From contig JAXHMB010000001.1 of NCBI GenBank assembly GCA_034521755.1, positions 434,001-498,000 of the forward strand: DNA of 64,000 nucleotides, given 5' to 3'. Positions 1 through 8,296 of this stretch are shown here, piece by piece. The translations under genes and the position numbers were made by a program. The number at the start of each line of letters is the position of its first letter. Position 1 is the stretch's first letter. Source of the stretch: JAXHMB01 sp034521755. Its GTDB lineage: Bacteria > Bacteroidota > Rhodothermia > Balneolales > Balneolaceae. A model generated the notes under the pieces. That model was not told the origin of the DNA, made no database searches, and worked only from the letters and a program-made list of their open reading frames with translations.

Positions 1-854
1 ACAATATCATGCCCCCCTTCGTACAGCATAAGTTTACTTTGCGGAACAATTCTATGATGTTCTTTGGCTGCAACCGTGGGTACAAACCTATCTGTTTTCC
101 CGTGTTGAATAAGCATAGGCTTCTTAAAATCCTGCAAATACTCCCGAAGAGGACGTTGGTCAGAATCATAAAAGCTTCTTGCATAAGGAACATTAATAGC
201 AAAGTTCTCCATCATTCCAAAGTGTGGAACAGCTTCATACAGTGTCCATATCAAGGCTAATTGAATACCATGAACAGCATGATTTAAGTAATAGCTTCCC
301 ATTAATTCCAATTCTTGTACACCAATTGCCGAAAGCATGTCAATTGATTCCACCTTTTCAGAATGAAAATGAGCAAGATTCAAAGCAATACCACCTCCAA
401 GACTATAACCCACAATATGTGTTTGTTCAATATTCAGGCCATCCATAAATTGGTTTATATAGTGGCTATAGGCCTTCATAGAGTAATCGGGTATTTCCCG
501 TGTTGAAGCGTCGTATCCAGGCAAATTTGGAGCTATAACTCTAAATGAATCGGATAAGTGAGCTATCATATGCCGAAACATGGGCACTGCAACCGGACTG
601 CCGTGCAAAAGCAAAACAACAGGGGGATTTTGTGCCGACCCGGTGTATTTATCTATGTAAGCAATTTCAACTTGAGTATCTCCTAATAGAGAATCGCCCT
701 GCACGGCTTGAACAGTTACCAACTTGTGATTTGACTTAAGTTGATGTTTAACCGGATCGCTTGCTCTCCAAATATGAGAAGAAAACAGGAGCGCTAAATA
801 TACGATCAGTGCCAATCTCCACCCTTTCCCCCACCACCTTAAAAAGTTCATCAT
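1..854 (-). CDS. alpha/beta hydrolase, 3' end cut by window
   Basis: The minus strand is open from an ATG at 854 to the window edge, about 284 residues without a stop. An N-terminal hydrophobic segment (about residues 12-26) suggests a membrane anchor or signal sequence. The alpha/beta hydrolase core follows: HGSP at 84-87 fits the oxyanion loop, GYSLGG has the nucleophile Ser151, HGKTDRFVP supplies the acid Asp255, and GGHD supplies His282 just before the edge. All three catalytic residues are therefore present and the gene is nearly complete. A second ATG lies one codon in. The substrate cannot be told from sequence; lipases, esterases, haloalkane dehalogenases and C-C hydrolases share this layout. 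It points the same way as the DinB and acyltransferase genes upstream of it. Confidence 0.85.
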   Translation of the reverse strand, partial: MMNFLRWWGKGWRLALIVYLALLFSSHIWRASDPVKHQLKSNHKLVTVQAVQGDSLLGDTQVEIAYIDKYTGSAQNPPVVLLLHGSPVAVPMFRHMIAHLSDSFRVIAPNLPGYDASTREIPDYSMKAYSHYINQFMDGLNIEQTHIVGYSLGGGIALNLAHFHSEKVESIDMLSAIGVQELELMGSYYLNHAVHGIQLALIWTLYEAVPHFGMMENFAINVPYARSFYDSDQRPLREYLQDFKKPMLIQHGKTDRFVPTVAAKEHHRIVPQSKLMLYEGGHDI

Positions 855-877
855 TGTATTTTTACATCAAAGAATTG

Positions 878-1408
878 TTATTGCATTAATTCTTTACTTT
901 CATACTGCAGTGTGGACGGTGCTACACCAAAATCAGGTGCCACTTTAATACCTTGGAATCGTAAAATTAAGGCGATTAGAGCATAATGATGAACTGTATG
1001 GCTTACCATAAACTGTAGTTCTCTTTTTATTGATGAAGTACTCCAGGGGGTGTCAGAGGTGTTGCTGGCATCATTGCTCCGAATTAACACTTCTTGATCA
1101 ATCGAATACTTAGCATTACTATATCTTTTTAAGCTATTGATGATAAGATTTATTTTTTCAATTGCTTTTTCTGTTGAAGTTTCTACATCCGTATTTCTCA
1201 CGCGTGCATCATAATCAATTTTATTATTCCAACCATTAATCAAACTCTGATAATGATCTAATATATGACGTATATGCTTTCCTATTCCGCTATCAAATAA
1301 CTTTGGATCACTAAAAACATATTGCTCGTCAGATATCTTTTTCAAAAGCTCTAAGCCCTGATTCAGGAATCTTATATTTATTAAAACTAAAGATTTAGAC
1401 CTGCTCAT
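878..1408 (-). CDS. DinB-fold four-helix-bundle protein
   Basis: This 176-residue protein has the pattern of the DinB/YfiT superfamily, four-helix bundles that usually bind a divalent metal through three histidines. Candidate ligands are His48 (in KHIRH), and His137 and His141 in the segment SHTVHHYAL. Conserved helix-capping residues and the late HxxHH motif match the family. Known members include bacillithiol and mycothiol transferases and many proteins of unknown role, so no reaction is assigned. It lies 10 bases downstream of an acyltransferase gene on the same strand and probably shares its transcript, which hints at a link to that pathway without proving one. A different DinB-like gene occurs at 23577-24014. 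Confidence 0.7.
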   Translation of the reverse strand: MSRSKSLVLINIRFLNQGLELLKKISDEQYVFSDPKLFDSGIGKHIRHILDHYQSLINGWNNKIDYDARVRNTDVETSTEKAIEKINLIINSLKRYSNAKYSIDQEVLIRSNDASNTSDTPWSTSSIKRELQFMVSHTVHHYALIALILRFQGIKVAPDFGVAPSTLQYESKELMQ

Positions 1409-1418
1409 ATGATTATGG

Positions 1419-2177
1419 TTAATTATCTATGGGTATGAAATTAGCTTCTACTTTTTGATGTAATACCTTTGCCAACTTCTTACGGTTTTTGTCCGTCACT
1501 TTTTTATCACCAAACACAATTTTGGCATCAAATGATTTTATTTTCAGCAAGTCAAAAAAATGGCTGAAAAAGGTCTTATCACCCCACCAGCATACGTATT
1601 GTGATGCTGGTTTTGTTTCGTCATTTGTACTATAGGAAATTGAAGCACAAGAAACAGGGATTTCTTCTACAGCAGGAAACTGGAGGAGTGGCGCATGGAA
1701 TGGCAACACCTCCTTCCCATTAGTACTGGTCCCTTCAGGAAAAAGTATAATTCCCTGATACTTATTCATCGCATTGTCCAATAGTGAATTTACACGAGAA
1801 ATATCTTTCTTATTTTCTCTATCTATAAATAATATACCAGCCAGTTTAGCTGCTATTCCAAAAAAGGGCCAATCCTTGATTTCATTTTTAGCTATAAATG
1901 TACCTCCGGTGTGGATCCACAAAGGAATTATATCAATATAACTTAGATGATTGGCAACCAAAAAGAAGGGAGCATCAGGAGCTGGACCTGATTTTGAAAT
2001 ATTCATACCTACTATATATGCCAAAACACGACCAAAAACAGGCATTACGGTACGCCTTACTGAATAGTAAAGTTTATCTGGAACTATAGTGAGCTTACAT
2101 GGAGCCAGAATAATTAATAATATGATTGTAGCAAGAAAAAATGCTATCAGGCGAAAAACTGCTCGTATAAAAGACAT
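1419..2177 (-). CDS. PlsC-type lysophospholipid/lyso-aminolipid acyltransferase
   Basis: A 252-residue membrane-associated O-acyltransferase. An N-terminal hydrophobic stretch (about 8-27) precedes the HX4D catalytic motif NHLSYID (His77, Asp82) and the substrate-binding motif FPEGTS (146-151), both diagnostic of the PlsC/LPLAT family. It follows a GNAT-like N-acyltransferase gene with a gap of six bases. This arrangement is that of olsB-olsA, where OlsB makes a lyso-aminolipid and OlsA adds the second acyl chain. By that analogy it may esterify lyso-ornithine or lyso-glycine lipid rather than lysophosphatidate. A second, more typical PlsC gene at 26529-27293 could supply the phospholipid function. 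The family is certain; the substrate is inference from context. Confidence 0.82.
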   Translation of the reverse strand: MSFIRAVFRLIAFFLATIILLIILAPCKLTIVPDKLYYSVRRTVMPVFGRVLAYIVGMNISKSGPAPDAPFFLVANHLSYIDIIPLWIHTGGTFIAKNEIKDWPFFGIAAKLAGILFIDRENKKDISRVNSLLDNAMNKYQGIILFPEGTSTNGKEVLPFHAPLLQFPAVEEIPVSCASISYSTNDETKPASQYVCWWGDKTFFSHFFDLLKIKSFDAKIVFGDKKVTDKNRKKLAKVLHQKVEANFIPIDN

Positions 2178-2183
2178 AGTTAT

Positions 2184-2954
2184 CTATCTGAAAAATAACA
2201 TCCGGGTTCGTTCGTCTATATTATCTTTATCAAGCAAAATAAGATAGTCTATAGTGCTAAATTCCCGATCTATAGCAGGTGGACTACATACTTTTGTTCC
2301 GATATCCATATACAGCCTAAAAAGCTGCGGTAACTCCACATCATCACCTGCATTGGAAGGTAAATTTGATGGCTTTGGGCACCTGTATTCCTCTGTGGTA
2401 CTAACCATTATATCCGGATGGATATGATTTTTCTGGTACAGGTAATCCATTACTTTCCAGGCTTCGATAGCATCCTGACTGGTAATAGAACAACAACCAA
2501 ACAAATACCGAGTATCCATTTGTTTCATATAAGCCGCAAGTCCCCTCCAAAGCAAAAACAACACTCTTCCATTTCTGTGTTCTTTAGCAATACAGGCCCT
2601 GCCCACTTCAGTACTTTTTGTAATTATTTCATCATCAATTGAGGATAAGTCAAACTCGTTACCAGTATAAAAGCCAAGCTTTTTGCTTGCTATAGCATAA
2701 GTTTGCATGCGATAGGTACCGATAACCTGTTCCGATTTTTTGTCAATAACCAGCAGATGATGGCACTGTTCATCATACGCATCCATATCAAGCTGATTAT
2801 CGTAGGCACTTGACAAGCCTTCTCCCAATTCTAAGTTAAATACTTGAAACCTTAGCCGCTGAGCATCTTTTATTTCCTCTTCGTTTTGTGCAAACCTAAC
2901 CACATAACGATTACTTTTTACCAAATTATTTGCAATGCCCTGTATCAATTTCAA
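2184..2954 (-). CDS. GNAT-like N-acyltransferase, OlsB/GlsB-type
   Basis: A 256-residue protein related to the acyl-ACP-dependent N-acyltransferases of the OlsB/hemolysin-like GNAT group. Features include RLRFQVFNLELGEG (about 33-46), a long Asp/Tyr-rich segment with DQLDMDAYDEQCHHLLV-like spacing, GTYRMQ, and TEVGRACIAKEHRNG leading into a helix, all typical of this branch. In characterised relatives the enzyme joins a 3-hydroxy-fatty acyl chain to the amino group of ornithine or glycine. The adjacent PlsC-type gene fits as the second step. There is no signal sequence, so it probably acts at the cytoplasmic membrane surface. The amino acid used cannot be predicted from what I can see. Confidence 0.75.
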   Translation of the reverse strand: MKLIQGIANNLVKSNRYVVRFAQNEEEIKDAQRLRFQVFNLELGEGLSSAYDNQLDMDAYDEQCHHLLVIDKKSEQVIGTYRMQTYAIASKKLGFYTGNEFDLSSIDDEIITKSTEVGRACIAKEHRNGRVLFLLWRGLAAYMKQMDTRYLFGCCSITSQDAIEAWKVMDYLYQKNHIHPDIMVSTTEEYRCPKPSNLPSNAGDDVELPQLFRLYMDIGTKVCSPPAIDREFSTIDYLILLDKDNIDERTRMLFFR

Positions 2955-3074
2955 TATATTTTTTTAGAGTATTATCAAACATAAGATAACCAACTTGAAA
3001 GATAATTAATAAAAGACGGGAGGAATATTATTAAGAGGTTAACAAACCTTTAAAAAGAAAAGAGTAAATAAAGC

Positions 3075-3452
3075 TTAATGGTCTTCGTAGTTATGTTCTT
3101 CTATCCAATGCTTAATAGCATCACTGACAAACTGTGAATAATAAATGCTGTAGTTATCTGCCAGCTGTTTAAGGCAATTAATTAAATCTTCCTCCAAGTA
3201 ATAACTGGCAATCTTCTTCTCAGTTTTTTTATCGTTTGAAGGTTTTGGAGAAGCAGAACGAAAAAGTTTATGAATATTATCATTAGTAACCTTCTTCCTG
3301 TGATTCTCAGAGAAGTTGGAATGGCTAGAACTATCTTTTTCTGTGTCCTTACCTTTGGTTGAAACACCCAGATCAGGGATAAATTTATACTTCTCGTTCC
3401 CGGATGAAGTATATCCTATGGGGCTGCTTCCTAAACTCTTGCTCTTTGACAT
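3075..3452 (-). CDS. ribbon-helix-helix protein, probable ParA partner
   Basis: 125 residues in two parts. The first 75 are polar, rich in Ser, Lys and Asn, and probably disordered. The last 45 look like a ribbon-helix-helix DNA-binding unit: a beta strand IASYYLE (81-87), a helix EDLINCLKQLADN, a short turn, and a second helix SQFVSDAIKHWIEE. The gene starts nine bases after parA. Small RHH proteins encoded just downstream of ParA act as centromere-binding adaptors in ParG/omega-type partition systems, with the flexible tail contacting ParA. That role is inferred here. No classical ParB gene is present in the window. An antitoxin role is less likely because no toxin gene is adjacent. Confidence 0.65.
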   Translation of the reverse strand: MSKSKSLGSSPIGYTSSGNEKYKFIPDLGVSTKGKDTEKDSSSHSNFSENHRKKVTNDNIHKLFRSASPKPSNDKKTEKKIASYYLEEDLINCLKQLADNYSIYYSQFVSDAIKHWIEEHNYEDH

Positions 3453-3461
3453 AGTATTAAA

Positions 3462-4214
3462 TTAATGACCATTTCTTATTTCTTTGGCAAGTGACATATA
3501 ATCCTTGGCACCATGACTTTCCGGATCATATTCGAAAATTGTTTTATGGTGACTAGGAGCTTCTGCCAAAGCAACATTATCCCGAATCAACGTATTAAAA
3601 ACTTTGTCACCAAAATAGTCTTGTATGTGGTCTACAACTTCTTTATTAAGGTTTTTTCTACCATCAAAAAGTGTACATATAATGCCACTGATTTCGATAT
3701 TAGGATTTAGTCTTTCCTTGACAACCTTAATAACATCCATAAGCTTTGACAATCCGTGCAGTGCCAAATACTCTGATTGCAGTACTATGAACACTTCATT
3801 GACAGCTGTAAAAGCATTTAACGTCAAAAGGCCGAGGTTTGGAGGACAGTCAACTAAGATATAATCATATCCATCAGCCACTTTACCCAAACTGTTTTTC
3901 AAAAGCGTTTCTCGGGCCGGTTCATTGGCAAATTCCATTTCAGCACCGGATAAATCAATAGAGGAAGGTAGAATGTCAAATCCATTATGACTAATAATTG
4001 CTTCACTGGGATCAGTTCTTCCCTTCAACACATCATAAATAGTAGTATCAAGTCGTTGGGAATTCATCCGCAATGAGTACGTAAGATTTGCCTGTGGATC
4101 TAAATCAACTAACAATACCTTTTTTCCCTGGAGGCACAGACCGGCACCGACATTTATTGTTGAGGTTGTCTTTCCAACTCCTCCCTTTTGGTTTGTAAAT
4201 GCAATAGTTTTCAT
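3462..4214 (-). CDS. parA: ParA/Soj family partition ATPase
   Basis: A 250-residue ATPase of the ParA/MinD superfamily with no N-terminal DNA-binding extension. The deviant Walker A motif KGGVGKTT lies at 10-17 with the signature Lys10. Walker A' appears as VDLDPQANLT near 37-46 and Walker B as DYILVDCPPNLGLL near 115-128. Length and motifs fit chromosomal Soj and short plasmid ParA proteins alike. The protein would bind DNA non-specifically and drive segregation through its partner, most likely the RHH protein encoded immediately downstream. Two AT-rich palindromes lie about 100-120 bases upstream of the start. Because the genes around it are chromosomal, this is either a secondary partition system or one acquired from a plasmid. 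Confidence 0.85.
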   Translation of the reverse strand: MKTIAFTNQKGGVGKTTSTINVGAGLCLQGKKVLLVDLDPQANLTYSLRMNSQRLDTTIYDVLKGRTDPSEAIISHNGFDILPSSIDLSGAEMEFANEPARETLLKNSLGKVADGYDYILVDCPPNLGLLTLNAFTAVNEVFIVLQSEYLALHGLSKLMDVIKVVKERLNPNIEISGIICTLFDGRKNLNKEVVDHIQDYFGDKVFNTLIRDNVALAEAPSHHKTIFEYDPESHGAKDYMSLAKEIRNGH

Positions 4215-4309
4215 AATAAGAGCCTGTAGAAGTTTGCCGAAAGCACGGCATTATTAATTTATAGATGATATTCATTAGCTACTGTAGTTAATAGAGAAAC
4301 TAATGGCCC

Positions 4310-4337
4310 AATTGTTACAATTTTCTATTAATTAATA
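4310..4337. promoter_or_regulatory. two palindromes upstream of parA, possible operator
   Basis: AATTGTTACAATT (4310-4322) is a 6+1+6 palindrome and TATTAATTAATA (4326-4337) is a 12-base perfect palindrome. Both sit between the parA start and a small membrane protein gene. RHH partition proteins often repress their own operon by binding such sites. AT-rich palindromes also arise by chance, so this is a weak call. Confidence 0.3.
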
Positions 4338-4398
4338 ATTTGTTCTATTGTAAAAGAAATGAATTTGCGAATCTTGAATCTATTGGAAAGGCCTCTAA

Positions 4399-4554
4399 CT
4401 AAAATAAATTAGGAAAAAAGAAATCAGCCAAAAATTTTAAAACATAATATCCTATTACAGCTGCGCCAACAAAAAGCAAAACAGAAAGAGCAATAGCTTT
4501 ACCCTCTGATAATTCCTTTTTAAGTTTTTCTTTTGTCTTTTTTGATTTTCCCAT
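4399..4554 (-). CDS. small single-pass membrane protein, 51 aa
   Basis: A short open frame from ATG at 4554 to TAG at 4399. The first 19 residues are highly basic (MGKSKKTKEKLKKELSEGK), followed by a hydrophobic helix of about 20 residues (AIALSVLLFVGAAVIGYYVL) and a Phe-rich tail ending NLF. This fits an inner-membrane protein with its N-terminus in the cytoplasm by the positive-inside rule. I do not recognise a family. It lies upstream of parA on the same strand, 184 bases away, and is divergent from the membrane gene at 4630. The composition is convincing for a real protein, but no homologue is asserted. Confidence 0.55.
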   Translation of the reverse strand: MGKSKKTKEKLKKELSEGKAIALSVLLFVGAAVIGYYVLKFLADFFFPNLF

Positions 4555-4629
4555 AACAAATAGATTGGTGATTATCTTTTATCAATCTACATTCTTAAAA
4601 CAAAATGTGCAATAAGCTTATTTAAAAGT

Positions 4630-5154
4630 ATGGAAGAAGTAATCATTGTAGAGGAAAAATACTCAAAATATTGGATATGGGCGATACTGTTAAGTTCAGC
4701 AATTGCTTTAGCCTTGTTTATATATTCATATAGTACGGGTAATGTAGTGATAGAAAACTATCTGCAACTAGGCGCTTTTATAAGTTTTGCCATTACAATC
4801 TTTTCGGTAATAAAGCTTTGGGAAGGGAAAAAAAGCATTAGAATGACTTTTGAGAATGAAAATCTAGTTGTAGATATATTCAAAAATAAAGATACTCTCC
4901 AACAAGATAGATACGAACTGAATAAAGTGAAAAGTATTTATCTAATACCATCCCGTGTTTCCATCCCTTTTTTAAATATATCTATTGATCGAAAAGATGC
5001 AGCTACGTTTCAGCTTTCACTTGACGAAGAACAACAACCCATCTATTTATTCCAATTTAGTGGGCGCATCATTTCAGTAAGTAATGACGCCGCAAAAAGA
5101 TTATCTGCCTTTCTTGAGGAGCAAAGTATAAATGTTATTACTTCTAAACAGTAA
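4630..5154 (+). CDS. two-helix membrane protein of unknown function
   Basis: A 174-residue protein with two predicted membrane helices close together (about 16-34 and 43-62) and a soluble C-terminal part of about 110 residues. The soluble part alternates beta-rich stretches (SIRMTFENENLVVDIF, KSIYLIPSRVSIPF) and ends in an amphipathic helix with AAKRLSAFLEEQ. This is the layout of bacterial PH-like-domain membrane proteins, but the match is only by pattern. It lies 23 bases before the PLP enzyme gene at 5178 and is probably co-transcribed with it. No function is assigned. Confidence 0.65.
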   Translation: MEEVIIVEEKYSKYWIWAILLSSAIALALFIYSYSTGNVVIENYLQLGAFISFAITIFSVIKLWEGKKSIRMTFENENLVVDIFKNKDTLQQDRYELNKVKSIYLIPSRVSIPFLNISIDRKDAATFQLSLDEEQQPIYLFQFSGRIISVSNDAAKRLSAFLEEQSINVITSKQ

Positions 5155-5177
5155 AACCCACAAAATTTTAACTTCCT

Positions 5178-6272
5178 ATGAATTTAGATGCCATAACAAC
5201 CCCCACCCTTTTACTTGACGAAGAAAAATGTAGAAGAAATATTAATCGGATGGCTGAAAAAGCCAAAGAACATGAACTGAAATTTAAGCCTCATTTTAAA
5301 ACCCATCAATCTGCTGAGATTGGCAACTGGTTTCGTGAAGAAGGCGTTAAGGCAATAACTGTCTCATCACTTAAAATGGCAGAATATTTTGCCGCCAATG
5401 GGTGGAATGACATCACTGTTGCCCTTCCCGTCAATATTAGAGCTATTAATCAGATCAATGACTTAAGCAGTAAAATAAAATTATCACTGCTAATAAACGA
5501 CATGAGGAGTCTGAAATTTTTGAATAAAAGATTAGCCTGCCAGGTTAATCTCTATCTCGAAATTGATACCGGTGATCAAAGAAGCGGTATCGATCCCTCA
5601 AATATTGAGCTTATAAGCCAATTAACAGACTATATAATAAGCTCTGAAAAAATGCTTTTTTCTGGATTTTATTCACATCCGGGCCATTCGTACGCTTGCA
5701 AAGGAACAAATGAAGTTAGGTCGTTACATCAAAATGTTTTGCATAAAGTCCAAAAGTTAAAAAGCCTGTTTAAATTAAATACCAATTCTTATTCAGTTTG
5801 TATAGGCGATACACCCTGTTGCAGTCTTGCCAAAGATTTTAATGACATTGATGAGATAAGTCCCGGTAACTTTGTCTTTTATGATCTTATGCAGACTCAA
5901 ATAGAAAGCTGTACCTTAAAAGATATTGCTGTTGCCTTAGCATGCCCGGTTGTAGCCAAATACAAAGATCGTCACGAAATTATTATTCACGGCGGCGCCA
6001 TACATTTCTCCAAAGAATTTCTAACCCTGGATGGAGTTAAACAATTTGGAGCTCCGGTAATACTAAATAATGATGGTTGGAATAAAGGAGTAAAAAATTC
6101 ATATCTAAAATCTCTTTCCCAAGAACACGGAATCATCAAGTGCTCTAAAGACCTTTTTGAAACCATTTCGACCGGAGATTTAATAGGAATACTTCCAATC
6201 CACTCCTGCCTTACAGCTAATCTGATGCGTTCATTTATCACCACATCCGGAAACGAAATAAATCAGTGGTAA
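5178..6272 (+). CDS. D-threonine aldolase / D-serine dehydratase-like PLP enzyme
   Basis: A 364-residue fold-type III PLP enzyme. The N-terminal alanine-racemase-like TIM barrel begins with TPTLLLDEEKCRRNI, and FKPHFKTHQ carries the Schiff-base lysine (Lys41). The C-terminal beta domain ends in ILPIHSCLTANLM, where His342 and Cys344 match the metal-binding HxC of D-threonine aldolases and eukaryotic-type D-serine dehydratases. In the family, PLP and a divalent metal cleave or dehydrate beta-hydroxy-D-amino acids. Full length is present. The exact substrate (D-threonine, D-serine or 3-hydroxyaspartate) cannot be separated by eye. It faces the secretin gene tail to tail, with a weak hairpin between them. 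Confidence 0.85.
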   Translation: MNLDAITTPTLLLDEEKCRRNINRMAEKAKEHELKFKPHFKTHQSAEIGNWFREEGVKAITVSSLKMAEYFAANGWNDITVALPVNIRAINQINDLSSKIKLSLLINDMRSLKFLNKRLACQVNLYLEIDTGDQRSGIDPSNIELISQLTDYIISSEKMLFSGFYSHPGHSYACKGTNEVRSLHQNVLHKVQKLKSLFKLNTNSYSVCIGDTPCCSLAKDFNDIDEISPGNFVFYDLMQTQIESCTLKDIAVALACPVVAKYKDRHEIIIHGGAIHFSKEFLTLDGVKQFGAPVILNNDGWNKGVKNSYLKSLSQEHGIIKCSKDLFETISTGDLIGILPIHSCLTANLMRSFITTSGNEINQW

Positions 6273-6279
6273 ATAAGAA

Positions 6280-6302
6280 AGGGCTCTCAAAATGAAAGCC
6301 CT
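6280..6302. terminator. hairpin between convergent genes
   Basis: AGGGCTCTC and GAAAGCCCT pair over nine bases with one mismatch around a five-base loop. It starts eight bases after the PLP enzyme stop codon, between two convergent genes, which fits a bidirectional terminator. There is no strong T run, so efficiency is doubtful. Confidence 0.45.
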
Positions 6303-6328
6303 CAACAATAATATATAAGTGTATTTAC

Positions 6329-8296
6329 CTAATTATTCTTGTAAAGCCAAGCATCGTTATTCTCATACTGAGTAATATCAGCTAGAGCAGTTTGAGCTCT
6401 TTCAAGATCATTATAGCCTCTATATGCTACAAATAAGATATCTGAACCAGACTTTTCCAAAATTTCAGCATCATAGCCTTCCTCTAGAAGGCTCTCTTTA
6501 AAGTTATTGGCATTCGATTCACTGTTGAACGCACCAGCTATTATGTAATAACTGAAACTACTAGTATTTTCAACAGCCTTCTTATCTACTTTGGGAGTTG
6601 GTTCCTCCTTAGGTTTCATTTCAACCTTCTGAGTAGTGTCAGATTCAGTATTTGGCTGATCTTTTTTCTCAGTTGAAAAGTTTAATGGTATTGATTCATT
6701 CTTAACTTCTGGATCAACAACAGGCGGGTCTTCAACCTTAGGATCTTCTCTTTCCTTTTTGGCTACAGGCTTTTCATCTTCTTTATCTTTTTCTTCTTTA
6801 GGTGTATTAGGCTTCTCTTTTTTAGGTGTTGCCTCCAAAGAGTCCTGTTTTACCTTATCTCCATTTTGTTTTGGATCATTATAGCCAGCATCATCCTTAT
6901 CATCACCTATAGTCTCATCAGTAACAAGGTTATCATTTTTTGTCTGATTGATTATTGCATCACGGACTCTATTTCGTTCTTCATTCAAAACATCAAACCT
7001 ATCAGGAAGATTTTCCCGCTCGGCAAAACGTTCCGGAATGCTTGGTTCAATTGATGCCTCAATAAGTACAACCAATTCACGCATTTGATAATCTTCAGCA
7101 CTGTATCCGAATAGATATCTTAGGCCAAAAAACCATGGCGGAAGATCTTTTAGGATTGGAATACCCCTGCGCACCTCTGACTGATCGGTACGATATAAAC
7201 CGGCAATAACTGTTGATTCTCCATCCAAAAGAATAGCCTGTGTACTGGCCTGCTGTTTATTAATGATTGTGCTTACCGGGTCAGGCTGTGCAGAAGATCG
7301 CTCTGCATTTATTTCAACGTGAATAAAGGTAGTATCTCTTTGTTCTATAACTGTAGGAGTAACTTCAAGAATAGTACCAACGCTAAAGAATTCGTCTGTA
7401 ACGTTACCTGCAAAGTCTCGTTGCTTAATGGAAAAGTCCTGTCCAACTTGAATTCGACCTGGCTGACCATCAACGACTTTAACTGATGGTGAAGACAAAA
7501 TTTCTCCCAGGTTATCAGCTTCAAAAGCGCTAAATAAAGCCTGTACTTCTATTCCGGTAGTCCCAATTTCACCTACATTAACTAATGCACTAAATACGTC
7601 CTGAGAAACGTTTTGAGCACCTTTTGCATTAACTTGTACAAAGGGTCCATCCGCTTCAAAAGAAGCATTAGGAACAGTTGCTCCTCCTTGCTGGCCACCT
7701 CCCCCTTGTCCACCACCGCCTTGGCCTCCACCAAGAACAGCATCAGGGACGTTCTCACTTAATGTTGACCAATCTACTCCAATTTCCCTAAGTGCACGTC
7801 TGTTACCTTCAAAGAAAATTGCATTAATTCGAACTTCTTTTGTTGAAGTTGTAGCTTTTAGCGAGTCTCCTGCTACTGCTGTAGTACCTTGAGCATATGT
7901 ATCATCTTGTCGTGCTACTGATTGCTGGGTTACAATTTCAAAAAAATCTTCCTGTTCAAGTAAAACCAGTCCCTTTACATTCAAAACCAGATCCAAGGCA
8001 TCCTTCCAATGCATTGGAGGTACTGAAATACCAATTTCGCCAGAAGTGCCCGTTCGATCGAGAATTACCTTACCACGATTTTCCTGAGAAAACTGATTTA
8101 TAACATCCAGCATCCGCTGAAACGAAGTAGTTCGATCAAACCTGATCATTTCATCAGGATTAGTATACTCCCTGACAGGAATATTATCCTGAGCCTGCAC
8201 CTCCATACAAGAAAATACTGATAAAGTGAGTACAATGATCGTAATTGAAAAATAGCGATAATAGGATGACATTCTGTAAGATGATTGATTTATCAT
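6329..8296 (-). CDS. pilQ: PilQ/GspD-family secretin with C-terminal SPOR domain
   Basis: A 655-residue outer-membrane secretin. A signal peptide ends near AQA at 34-36. An STN/N0-like domain follows at about 52-125 (TSFQRMLDVINQFSQ, MHWKDALDLVL), then an N1-like region interrupted by a glycine-rich loop at 189-205. The secretin barrel domain spans about 262-415, with GTILEVTPTVIEQ, the DGESTVIAGLY element and GIPILKDLPPWF close to the family signature. A Pro/Glu/Lys-rich linker (about 430-575) leads to a SPOR domain at 581-655 (FSYYIIAGAF), which in other proteins binds denuded peptidoglycan. The gene overlaps the preceding pilO-pilP gene by four bases, so the two are translationally coupled. 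A secretin carrying its own SPOR domain is unusual: separate SPOR or AMIN domains normally anchor PilQ. M9 is an alternative start. Confidence 0.88.
   Translation of the reverse strand: MINQSSYRMSSYYRYFSITIIVLTLSVFSCMEVQAQDNIPVREYTNPDEMIRFDRTTSFQRMLDVINQFSQENRGKVILDRTGTSGEIGISVPPMHWKDALDLVLNVKGLVLLEQEDFFEIVTQQSVARQDDTYAQGTTAVAGDSLKATTSTKEVRINAIFFEGNRRALREIGVDWSTLSENVPDAVLGGGQGGGGQGGGGQQGGATVPNASFEADGPFVQVNAKGAQNVSQDVFSALVNVGEIGTTGIEVQALFSAFEADNLGEILSSPSVKVVDGQPGRIQVGQDFSIKQRDFAGNVTDEFFSVGTILEVTPTVIEQRDTTFIHVEINAERSSAQPDPVSTIINKQQASTQAILLDGESTVIAGLYRTDQSEVRRGIPILKDLPPWFFGLRYLFGYSAEDYQMRELVVLIEASIEPSIPERFAERENLPDRFDVLNEERNRVRDAIINQTKNDNLVTDETIGDDKDDAGYNDPKQNGDKVKQDSLEATPKKEKPNTPKEEKDKEDEKPVAKKEREDPKVEDPPVVDPEVKNESIPLNFSTEKKDQPNTESDTTQKVEMKPKEEPTPKVDKKAVENTSSFSYYIIAGAFNSESNANNFKESLLEEGYDAEILEKSGSDILFVAYRGYNDLERAQTALADITQYENNDAWLYKNN

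Noticed and set aside
9..739. Three short plus-strand frames
   Set aside because: The minus strand has a continuous alpha/beta hydrolase with all catalytic residues across the same bases.
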